Shown in pieces: positions 50,431-61,900 of a stretch of 64,000 nucleotides of DNA. Both the position numbers and the translations under genes were made by a program. Each line of letters begins with the position of its first letter. Position 1 is the stretch's first letter. Source of the DNA: Gavia stellata (taxonomy: Eukaryota; Chordata; Aves; Gaviiformes; Gaviidae); assembly GCF_030936135.1 (NCBI RefSeq), contig NC_082608.1, positions 9,889,535 through 9,953,534 on the forward strand. The letters are read 5' to 3'. Below the pieces are notes generated by a model. That model made no database searches. It had not been told where the DNA came from and saw only the letters and a list, made by a program, of their open reading frames with translations.

Positions 50431-53400
50431 CAAAGCAGATTGGACCACTGATCTATTTCACCGGGTATATTGCTGCAGCCATGGCTAGTGCTTCAGAGAA
50501 ATCCTATAATATTTTTGGCTATTTAATCAAGGCTGTGTAAAAAAAAATTCTTTCATGAAACGTGAAGGTTTTAAGTGCCCGATTGAAATATTAGTCATAT
50601 AATTCTTTAAGCTCTCAAATTACTATTAGAAAAGTATTACAAACTATAATTTCCACAGCCCAAATGCCACCAGCTGTATTTGCTCTCATGAATGTTTTAG
50701 TTGATGCTTTAAACAGATAGTGCAAGGAATAAAATAAGCCATCCCAGTTCACCCAAACTCCAGTGCTCACGACTTCATGGGTGTAGTGCAGATAATCTGT
50801 AAATTTAATAACTCGTTTCTGACTAACTACATCCCTAGTTTCTTAATTCTGCAGGCCAGGTGACCCAGGAAGCCTTCACTTGATTGCTGTATCTCAGCTC
50901 CACTTCATCTCACCTACCCACTACACTTACCACATAAATTTCTTCTATCACCTTTATGCTGTCTCTGCCCACAAAAGCTCTCAGAAAAGACAAAGTAACT
51001 ACCCGCAGAGGAGATAGGGAAACTAATGAGTTGAGGACCTCTGCCCTTCAGAATCTTCCTCTGGAAGATGACAGCGCACGACTATACCTCTATAGCTTGG
51101 TCTTAAGGAAACAGAAGTTTTTTACATGAAACTGATTATTAATATTGTCATCCATAGCAGAATAGTTGAAAGCTATTTCCTTTTATCCTTCTTCTCCAGC
51201 TGAAAGTTGACAAAAAGTCATCACTATTCAGGACAGTTTCTAAGACATGAGACTTGCAGTATTTTTCCAGCAGAACCTTATTGTTTCTCCTCTTGGTTAT
51301 ATCCCTGTACAACAGTGCAGATCCTCTCAAAGACATCAGATTTTGACTAAAGCATCATGACGTGGCACTCATCTCTACTTTTACTCCATTTCTAAGGGCA
51401 GCTGCTTTTCTATTTTTCTTTGCGCATCTGTGGACAACAAAATCTTTTCTCTATCACAAGAATGTCTTCATTAAGTCAGTTTCTGCCTTCAGCTTATTCT
51501 TAGTCTTCTGCATACTATAATCTATGTATATGCACAAGAAAGGCTTGAGAGGCAAACTGAAAAAGCAGGAAGCTGGAATAAACAATGAGGCAGGAACTGC
51601 GGGAAACTTGAGCATCTTTTCTTGCTCTTACTGTGCTGCCTTCCTTTTCAACCTTGTTTACTGTTGAATTTGGGATTCCTCCTACATTTGTATGAAACGT
51701 GATTTCAATGTCCTCTGTTTTGTGACCTCATTCTCATAGTGGTATGGCATGGCACAGCTAATACAGTGACTGCAGCACAAAGTCAAACAATTCTGAATTT
51801 AACTACTCACTTGAACACTTAATTTCGTATCAGATTTGGGAAATTTAGATATTTAAAATTTCTTGTACACTTAACTTACACTTTTACACTTAATGTTGTT
51901 CGCTAAGTAATAAAAAGGTCCTAAATACCGACTGATTCATCAGCTCCTACACTCTACAGTGTATATTCCACCTCCCTTTTCACAAGCAGTAAGACAGAAG
52001 TAGAAATTGCATTTTAATATACAAAAGGGAAATCAAAGGTGGACAAGGATTCAGGAACTAAGCTTAATAAGCAAAATGGGTGTTGCCTCTGCTTAACCTG
52101 GTATTAATTCTAACTTGTTTGTTTTAACGAACATGGACCATCTGCTCCCTTGACATTGACATCTCCTTTTTTTGAGATTTTCACCTGTTCCTCATTCTGT
52201 TCCTACAAGGATAAATGTTGTTTTCGAGAACAATTAAATGCCTACAGCAGAATGCGTCTTATTAGCAGAGGCACACCCAATAACCCAGCGTTCCACGCAA
52301 CCAAACAGCATCTCTGTCCCATTCATTTCAAGAAGAGTGACGTCCTCTGGAAAAAGAAATTACGAAACATTAACACTTGCTGTCTGGCACTGAATTTACT
52401 TTGTGAAACAATGAAAATTTGACAGTGACAGGAAAGAGGAATGATAAACATAGAGTATTAGTTTCAGCCCAAATCAGCAAAATCTCTTTTTGACATCTTG
52501 AAACAAACCTACCTGTGAATAAGATCAACAGATTTTTAATCAAGATGATTACCCTCACACATCTTTTCCTATCCTTAAGTGTTTAAGAAGAAACATCTTA
52601 GGCTCTCCTTAACTTTAGTACTTCTAAAGCTTCAAACTGTAAGCAAAGAAACAGACTATGTTGTGAATTGCAACCCTTTTGCCACATGTGAAAGGCTTTC
52701 CTATTTGCATTGCAGAAATACTTTTTTCCCCCTAAAATTATCTCTGCATTTAAAGATTGGGGTGAAAAAGCATCTATTACTCTCAACATCTCACTAGAAA
52801 CCATCTGGCTTTTCAGTTCAGCTACTGTCTCTGTTTCCTCTATTTTCTGCAGACCTACAGAGGCAGACAGGAAGAGGTGATGGCTTTCTGTCTGTGAGCA
52901 AAGCACAGGGGAGAAAGGAACTCATCTATGAAGGCTGGAATACTTCAGTGTCCCAAAGGCATCACTCTGAGATAGTGCATAGGCAAGTAGTAACTTTCCC
53001 AGCTGCAGAATAATCCAAGGAAAGTATTTAATAGGTCTGCCTGGACCTAAGTGTCAAAGTCCTTTTGACAGATGAAGTCAGGAGTATGAATGCAGTCAGG
53101 AAACTATGCAACATTTTCAACTTAACATTGACCAAGTATAGACTTTTCAATAGAAGATTCCTAACCAGTCACCATGTGAGAACAATGTGACTGAAGTTAT
53201 TAGTCCTAACACAGGTCTTTAACAGACACCCTAAGGGAAATAGGCTTTTTATCCCTAAAACAAGCGTTCAAAGGATCAAATAATCCTTGTCACTAAGAGT
53301 CAAACAATGGTTAAGAGTAGGGAAAAAATATTGAGAGAAGTGCCGTAATGCCTCAACATGAACAATTTCTTCCAAACCCCAGTACAAGCACTGCTTCTTA

Positions 53401-56234
53401 GAAAAGCAAGGAGTTAATTGGGTAGGTTTCCCTGACACCTCTAAGGCAGGAATCCAGCTCTGTCTCTCTCTGAAGGATTTTAAGTTCTGATGGTATTTCT
53501 GCAGCGGGGACCAAAGAGTGGAGGGGAGGGTCAATGCTACTACACACCATGGCATGTTAGCCCACAAAAAGGCTATCTCAGGCCAATTCTCTACCCCTTC
53601 TAAACAATTTATCATTTAGGTCACATAGGTAAGCACTGCAAGTGTGCAAGAAAAGCCACAGACAGTTCTGTCCTTAAACTCAACTTCTAAGTTCCTCAGC
53701 ACAGCAAACACTGACTGGATGTTAGGATGAAGGTGGAGGAAGTAAGTGAAGTTTTTGTAATGCAAACCTTTAATGTTGTGGGGTTTTTTTGGGTTTTTTT
53801 TGTTTGTTTGTATTTAAGATACATACATCTAAATCTGCTCTTAAACCAAGGAGCTGTGAATTCCAAACTTGCATTTTGTTACAGATGTCACCCCTTATTG
53901 CCATAATTATCCTGCAAAACTTCAGCTTTCATTTAGAAAAAATGTCTCCCTAAGCACACATACCAGCAGAGATGATCTTGGAAACATAACCTAGGTGTGA
54001 GCTCACAAAGTCTTAACTGAAGAAGCTGCAAACAACCTGAAACTACAGCAAACATCCCCATTCACTTCGCTCAAGAGAATCATGCAATGTAGCAATTTGT
54101 CACAGACTTCAAGATCTTGCTAAAGCCAAATATTTTGGTTTCCTTCCCCCTTCCTGCTCTGCCAGGACCTGCCTGCAAGTCCTTTATATTCTTCAGTTTC
54201 CTCCCACTGAGGATTTTGTTGGAATAGGTGCAGGAAACAAGAACTGGACTCCCACTTGTAATCAGGGAGTCTGCAGAGTCAAAATAATGGGATGAAAGAA
54301 CAGCCTAGCAGCTGGATCAGCTGCCTAAATGACACACAGAAGAAAATCTCTGAAAATTCTCTGTAAATCTTGCAAGCTTATGTATTTTCAGCACTGAAAT
54401 AGGTAAAAAAACATTTGTCTTACTAGGTCCAGATAAAAATATTTGTTTTATGAATGGAATGAGGGTTTGTTAAGATTTATACATTGATTTAGACCACAAA
54501 GTCTATTATTGTCAGTGAGTTGTATTTATCTGTAATTTCACTTTTTATAATTTAACCCCCATTTTACTAGGTATCTTTCTTGCATTAAAGGCGATACTGA
54601 ATCTTCATGTAAAGTCATTTTGCTACACAAATGGACACTTACATTCTCTCTGCTGGTTCATAAGTTAGCAGCGAGAACCACACATGAAGTTCAGGTGGGC
54701 ACATTAGGGAACTGAGCTGTGGGCAATTACTGTTATATTTTCACAATCTATTTTCAAGTTTTTTCTGCTCAGCACAGAATGGTCACGAGTACAGTAACTA
54801 TGCAGAGCAAAACCTGAGAGAAAGAAGAGATCCAACAAGAAAGGGAGGCCACTATCTGACATTTTAAAAGGGCAAATCGAAAGTAATGAACACCCAACAA
54901 AATGCTCAATGTAGGATGAGGTGATAGCTTAGGATATACTTAGGATACTATAATGAGGCTAACAAGTGCTGTGTGTTTTAATGTAAATTAACACAAGATA
55001 ATCTCTTCACATATTTAAGTGATGCACTTCAAATTAATTAATACATATTTAATAGAAGTCTTCTTGAACAGCTGTTATTTACTTCTGGAGTTTCTACACA
55101 TTAGCACTGCCTGCTTTGTTCTGCTCTGAAGTTGTTCATGCTCCAAAGTACTTTAACAACTTCGGCTGTATAAAAATTGAACAGCCGTCCCAAAAGAGAC
55201 AGCCTTTCTGATAACTTAATATTTTTACATTAAATATTCAAACACTTTCTGAATAAAAGGTCAAATTCTACTTACAGCATCTGTGTGAAACAGGCAAGCA
55301 GATGCTTAATGCTGCTATACAAATACTTTCGGCACAAAGAATGATAAAGAGTTCGCGATCAGTCATATTTCCAGTCTTTAAAATGAGCTTTCCTTTACTT
55401 CTGTTCCCTAAATTCTACACTTACCATTTATATGTACAATACAGACCCAAATTATGGCCTATTCCTTCCATAAGTGTTACACAGTGGTGTGTTAAATGAA
55501 ATCCTGACAGTGAAAGTGCTATCTACAGTATTTGTTGCAGGTTATGAGTATTATACCAACTCATTAGGGTTTTTGTCTTACAAAGACTGCTGTGTATGAC
55601 ATTACTTCATTTTGACCTTGCATACAGCATTGAAGTAGTTTTCACTTAACCACCCCTTTTATTCAGATGAAAGCCCATTCGAATTCCAGTCACTTCTGAG
55701 TTTTTAGGATATGAATGAGTAGAAACCAATTCAAGAAACATGCTGGTAGCACATTATATTTTCACACTCACAGTGATGAATGTGACTTTTGGCAACTGTA
55801 ATCAGTTTCTTTAAAAATAATTATCATCACTGAACAATCTTTATCAGTGTATCGGTTGTAGTTTTCAGCTGACTACTTGAAGATGTTTACTTTTATGGCA
55901 CTAGAGCACTGGCTAGTGATCATTGCTTACATGTCAGCCTTACTTGCTTACAGGTTTACTGAAAATAACTTTCAAAGTTGGTAGCAATTGTATTAGAAAA
56001 TATCTGTTGGGACAACCATCATTAAATCTTCTGTGTAATGATGTATGGGAATACATGCAACTTGTGAAAGGCCTGAAAACAGTCCTAAATACACAAAGGT
56101 GAAAAATATGTACTGATTTAAGCACACTGATATTACTGATAGCTAAATTAATTCTTCTTTTTGTAATGTGGTGTTTTTCACAATAAAGAGGACATAAGAC
56201 GGAACTGATTATTCAGGTTAAGACTAAACCAGAT

Positions 56235-56825
56235 CATAGAATCATAGAGGTTGGAAAAGACCTTTAAGATCATTGAACCCAACTATAAACCTAACACTGC
56301 CAAGTCCACCATTGAACCATGTCCCACAGTGCCACATCTACATGTCTTTTAAATACCTTCAGGGATGGTGACTCAATCACTTCCTTGGGCAGCCCATTCC
56401 AGTGCTTGATAACCCTTTCAGTGAAGAATTTTTTCCTAATATCCAATCTAAACCTCCCCTGGCAGAACTTGAGGCCATTTCCTCTTGTCCTATCACTTGT
56501 CACCTGGGAGAAGAGACTGATACCCACCTCTCTACAACCTCCTTTCAGGCAGTTGTGAAGAGCAATAAGGTCTCCCCTGAGCCTCCTCTTCTCCAGGCTA
56601 AACAACCCCAGTTCCCTCAGCCACTCCTCATAAGACTTGTTCTCTAGACCCTTCACCAGCTTCATTGCCCTTCTCTGGACACACTCCAGCACCTCAATGT
56701 CTTTCTTGTAGTGAGGGGCCCAAAACTGAACACAGGATTCGAGGTGCGGCCTCACCAGTGCCGAGTACAGGGAGAAGATGACCACTTTCCTAGTCCTGCT
56801 GGCCACACTATTTCTGATACAATGC
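56235..56825 (-). mobile_element. CR1 LINE 3' fragment (longest copy)
   Basis: Begins with CATAGAATCATAGAGGTTGG, the complement of the CR1 3' end, and runs about 590 bases into ORF2. The minus-strand frame is open for roughly 170 codons of the ORF2 C-terminus, including [40 protein letters not shown] and [18 protein letters not shown]. It is 5'-truncated and lacks the endonuclease and reverse transcriptase, so it is not active. Confidence 0.95.
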
Positions 56826-58184
56826 TTTACCTGGTAAATATGCTGTGGGTGAATGACAGTGTGGAAGACAGATTTAGAAAGCATCTTGATGATCCTCAAA
56901 TAATTCCACACTGCCTATGCCAGCAGCTTGGAGTTAGAGCTGCAGATGCAAGGAACAAGGAAGATGACCTGAACTTTTTTTTCCTCCTGAGTGTGGCTGG
57001 TACAAGACTGGGTTAGTTTTCAGCTAGAATCAGTTTCCTGATCCTCTGAGGCCACATGAATGCTCCTGCTGGCACAAGAGAAGCAGTGCAGACAAGTGGT
57101 TGGGACGGAACTGTTGGTTTTGATGGAAGTCCAAACACACAGCAGATTAAAATGCCTATGTAAATGTGGACTTTGACAAAGTAGTGCCGGCCACAATAAA
57201 CAAGCACCTGAAAGGATTTCTATGCTTTGAAACTTTATCAGTGTATTTAGGAGGAAAAGGGAGAAAAGCAGAATGCCAAGGTTGTCATAGGGTCTAAAGA
57301 ATCTCTTTTCCAGGAGGCCAGCACACCAAAGACATCTCACTGTTTTTGATAGGAGCCGTGGGAGACAGACTAGTCCAGAAAAAAGAAACCCGAGGAGAAG
57401 ACTTAATCTCATATTGCAGTGTTCTGGAATCACCATGATGTTAATGAAACTAAATTTCTTGAAAATCTTTTTGCCTTTGGAAGGAGGATGTATCTTTTGT
57501 TCAGAGAAGCACGGGCACTCTGCCAGCTGACACAAAGAATGTGTTTGCATACTTGCTTTGATATTTACAATATAACTTTCATTAGCATCAGCAGAAGCCT
57601 GATGCATAGATGTCAAGGAAAGAGAGAGATCCCAGAGGACAAAGTTAGCTCCCAGTCCCAAGGAATGAAAACATATGCCCACATTTTATACAGACATGAC
57701 ATAACAGGCATTCTTTGGGTTATTTTAAACTTCCTTAGAGCTAAAAGATCAAATTCAAGGGGAATCTCTTACAACATACCCAGTGAGACTGTCATATTTT
57801 TCCTCTACATTCTACAGGAAAAATGAAAATCTGTGTTTACCTGTCAGCTTTGGTAGAAAGGTTCCATCATAATTACACCTTGAGTATTGGAAGGAACCTG
57901 GCAGTTTTTAACATCACTAATACTAGTCTGGAGAGGTACAACACTGTAGGAGCTTGCTGAAAAATAACAATAAACCTTTATTAAATTTTCCAATTTTTGC
58001 AAAAACATTCTGAGTAAATTCCAACTCTACTTAAAATGCAATTAAATATTTACATTTATTCTCTAATAAGTATTGTAAGTAAATCAATTTCCCAATTATC
58101 TTAAATTTTTGTATGGTATACAATTACTACATTTTTGTAATAAATGCACAATTCTAATGAAAAAATAATGATCTTGAACTTTAA

Positions 58185-58325
58185 TAGAGCCCTTCATTTG
58201 AGGAGATGAAAGTGCTGTACATTCATTCATTTATTATGTCTTACAACCCCTGTGTGATGTAGGTACTATTATCATCATTTTACAGATGGGGAAACTGAAA
58301 GGCTAATTAACTTGTCCAATTTACA
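58185..58325 (+). repeat. MIR SINE
   Basis: A well-preserved MIR core: TGTGATGTAGGTACTATTAT, then CATCATTTTACAGATGGGGA, then AACTGAAAGGCTAATTAACT, then TGTCCAAT. It lies just beyond the probable 3' end of the BtpA-family gene. Confidence 0.85.
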
Positions 58326-58546
58326 ATACTCTTAGCTGTAAACTTAGGGCATCCTATTGTACTCACAGGCAAAACAAAACTCAGCTCACCTGTGATGAAT
58401 ATTTACTACAAATTCTTAAACTTCGTAAGTATTTTGCTTATAGGAGAGAATATATTACACAACCCTTTGGAGAGCTGATTTTGCATTGGCGATGACTTTG
58501 AGCGCCACAGAAATGTGCTGCCTAGAAACAAACATCAGAGCACCAG

Positions 58547-58552
58547 TTTATT
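58547..58552 (-). promoter_or_regulatory. Probable poly(A) signal of the BtpA-family gene
   Basis: The gene strand reads TTTACAATAAACTGG about 160 nt after the stop codon. It is followed by a TG/T-rich stretch (GTGCTCTGATGTTTGTTTC), the usual downstream element. The 3'UTR would run from 58711 to about 58530. Confidence 0.6.
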
Positions 58553-58711
58553 GTAAAGTGTCACCATGTTTCCCAGCTAGTTATGGAGATGATGTGTGTT
58601 TTCATTTAGTGTTATGAGCCGTTCAAGCACACGTTTGTGCATTAATTCTGTACAATGTATCATACTGCACTTATACACACCACACAAAAAAAATACTGTT
58701 TGCTGATAAAC

Positions 58712-58902
58712 TCATTCTCTCAGTTTACTTATGTGTTCCATAAACTTCTTTACTCGGTCAGGATCAACACCATTTGCCCAATAACCTTGTTTCTTGAAAT
58801 ACGAACCAATTATTAGAGCATTTGCATCCAAGTAATACCTCACATTCTCCAGAGTCACTCCAGACCCAATCAACACAGGAATCTTCACAGCATGTTTAAC
58901 CT
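58712..58902 (-). CDS. BtpA-family protein ('F13E9.13, mitochondrial' type), last coding exon, partial gene
   Basis: After the acceptor TTCTCTTCAG the exon opens with AG, completing a split codon. It then encodes 62 residues to a TGA stop: VKHAVKIPVLIGSGVTLENV, then RYYLDANALIIGSYFKKQGY, then WANGVDPDRVKKFMEHISKL, then RE. The block PVLIGSGVT.eNv..yldAnalIIGS.fK..G.WaN.VDp.Rv..Fm is the C-terminal part of the BtpA/SgcQ TIM-barrel family (cyanobacterial BtpA, E. coli SgcQ, C. elegans F13E9.13). In TIM barrels the PVLIGSGV and AnalIIGS strands carry the phosphate-binding loops. The biochemical activity in animals is unknown to me. The other two frames hit stops early in the exon. No further exon of this gene was recognised between 58903 and 64000, so the rest probably lies to the right. 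Confidence 0.9.
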
Positions 58903-61900
58903 CTGAAGAGAAGAAAAAACAAAATTAGGGTTAAGTTCCATCTTTGAAACTCTATCAAGACTCTAATTTGCATAGCTTTTCAACAATAAAGAAAGGTGAG
59001 TATTAAGAAACTGATGATCATGGTATTTCTTACTTCCACTATAGAACAAAATAATTTCTCTACAAAAAACACCTTTAGCTTTGAACAGCTGTTAAGAAAA
59101 ATGTCACTTTCATTTTATTTTGCATTCTGTTGTTGTATGAAATGCTGCAGAAGAATATTCCTGGCCACATATCAGAGGATGGTTTCAGTGCTATGGAAGA
59201 TATGAAAGTTGGGTCTTGGATTCATACCTGTACCCTTCTTTATTCTCAAGGAACAAGATTAAGTTGAATTAGCTGGCAGAGAATGTACTGCATTTTACCA
59301 TATTCCATCATAAAAACATTTTTATTCCACATCCCTGGTAAGAAGAGATGCTGGATGCAGGAAGTTTTTGCACAGCAGGACAGACCCTTTTACTTACTGT
59401 GACTGTTACCATCACGCTTAGAGGCTCTGTTGTGCTTGAGGTACTACACATACATGGAAAAGAGCTATCGTTTACTACTGTGTTGCAGTAGCACCCAGTA
59501 TAGATTCCAGGCAAAGCAGGTCCATTGCCTTGACAAAGGATTTACTGATGCTGGAGTGACCATGTGGGCTTCCATGCCCCATGTGGAGTCTTAACTGTGT
59601 TCTTGATTTCCCTCACCTTAAGACATGAATAATCACCTCCCCTAATCCTTCCACGAAGTAATCAAAATACAGCTACAAGAATAAGATGCCATTCTTGTTT
59701 CCATTCATTGTATCAGCTCAGATTCTTTTTTGCAAGTCTGGTGAGATCATTACAGTGGCAGAACTATTCAGCAGAGCTGTGCTCATTACAATTCTTCAGT
59801 CATCAGTTTAAATCACAATAATGGTAGTTGGACTGGCGTGTATTTCTGCCAGGTCTCCTTGCTGAATTTATGCTATGTTGACAACTAGTAGAACATCTTC
59901 AGTGAAGAAACAAGAAGGGCCTTATTCACAGGGAATGGAAAAGGAACGGGCTCTCCATGATAAATTTCAGGGACTTGGAAGTAGGAAAGCAAGCAGTGGT
60001 CATATAGACTACATTGATAGCTCCAGTTAGTTTACCAGAAAGCAAAAGACAGTACCAATAAAGACTACTTCTCTTTCTATGAATGACAATGCAAAAAAAA
60101 ACCCGATTATTTTTTCCATATACAGTATGTGTAACTTAATTATGTTCCGAAAGAAGACATAGACAAAATATCAAAACAGGTCTCAAAATATTACAGATCC
60201 ATTTCATCCCTCATGCACAGGGGTGGATTTCAGTCCATGGTTCAGGTGATCATGTTCACTGTGAAACACATGCATTCTGACAGACCTAGCTGTGCAGAAA
60301 CTGATCTACGGCTCAGTTACCGTAGTTCACGTTTTTTAGAATAAAAACAAAAAGGGATGGCTGTTTTGACCATGGAAAGGTTTCCCATAGATAAATAAAA
60401 GGTTATTGGAGTATTTCCTGCAGAACTTCGGTCAGTACTAGCTCTGGCAAACAAAAAATAAAAATCCCAATTCAAGAATTACTAAGCATCCTTCTCATCC
60501 TTTCATTTCAAATTGACCATCCTAAGAGTCACTCATCAGACTGGATGCTTCATCCCTTAGAGAAATGTTGTGAGGTATTATTTCTGACCTTTGAAAACAT
60601 ATAAATTGCTTTAATTGTTGATAAGCTGATGAAAGATGATTACAGCTTGAGGTAACTAGGGAAAGCATATATGCAACATATAAAAGTCCGCTTCAAAACA
60701 CTATTTGTTCAGGCGAAGTTTCATCAGAAGCCTAACTTATTAATTATGCTTCAGGGAAGACTAATTATTTATCACCTTCCTACTTCACCGAAGAAAGGGG
60801 ATCAATTAAAATGCTCTCGAATCTCTTTTTAGGTCACATGCCCTAGCATTTTTCCATCTAGGAACAATAACTCCTTCTTACAAACATTTTAACACCAAAA
60901 TAAAACCATTCCACATAGTCCTTATTGAAAATTTTAAACAAATCCGATGGATGATGCATATATGATTAAAACTATAGTTATTTCTAGGCATATTTTATAT
61001 TCTTATAGTCATCCTGCTTACAGCAACAAAGTAATTCATTTTTAGTTATTTATAGCATTATTACTGAAATCCTATTCTAGAAAAATCAGAATTTTATTTA
61101 TATAGTATCTACATGCTCTTAGAAATATATCTGCTTTACATAGATACCAATGCATAATTAAGGTGCTACAACTGACCGGAGATTTGTGCAACAGTACTTT
61201 ACTGTATTCCCAGAGGAACTGCATTCCAAGTCAATATTTGTTTTTACGACAAGTACGTAAGGCACATTAGCAGGTAGTTGTTTTACAATTATTTCACATG
61301 AGCAGGAAAAAATGAAGAGCCAAATAATTAAACAGAGCATGATCACATGGGTGTAAGACAATAGCTTAGCCCTACTAAGCAAAGAGTAAAAAACAGTGAA
61401 ACCTGAGACTGCTGTGAAACTATAAAAACCCCAAAGCTTTCCAAAGTAGCAAGGTATCCAACTCTTGCTGTGATCCATACATGACACATGGAGTCCACAC
61501 ACATCTCCTGTGCTGGTGATTTATTCAGACTGACAATGTGAAGAATGGCAATGAGAGTGCTTGGTCTGCAATAAGACTGGGTTACCTAATTAAGTATGCT
61601 ACAGATGCCACTTTTAAGTAATTTCCAAGCACATCAAGGCCTAAAGTTGATTATTAGAAGGTGAATTGTCTATTGGCTGCGTTAATACAAAATCTAACTT
61701 GTAAAAGAAAATAAAGCAACAACAGTGAGATATGCTTTTGCATGGCAATGTTCAGTCACTGTCAAGATGTCTCTAAACACAGAACTTTGCTTTAAATCTC
61801 TCTCAGCTTTCTTGGCTTTCTTCTTCTGATTGGTTTTTTTTTTTGACACAAAGAGAAAAGGAGACAATTTTGTGATGTTACAGTAACAAGATCCTAAAGT

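Larger units (their letters stand above)
36321..58520. other. AT-rich intergenic region
   Basis: About 22 kb between the C19orf12 promoter and the 3' end of the BtpA-family gene. No coding exon was recognised. I looked for CCNE1, expected on this side from human synteny, and did not find it. Content that can be named: CR1 relic 49141-49303, L1/Tx1-like fossil 50100-50430, CR1 56235-56825, MIR 58185-58325, a possible repeat near 45240-45400, poly(A) runs near 44445 and 47775, and a G/T-rich run near 53776-53812. The remainder shows nothing I can assign. Confidence 0.6.

Noticed and set aside
56291-56911. 206-aa minus-strand frame as a host gene
   Set aside because: About 170 residues are CR1 ORF2 C-terminus and the remainder is read-through of flanking DNA.
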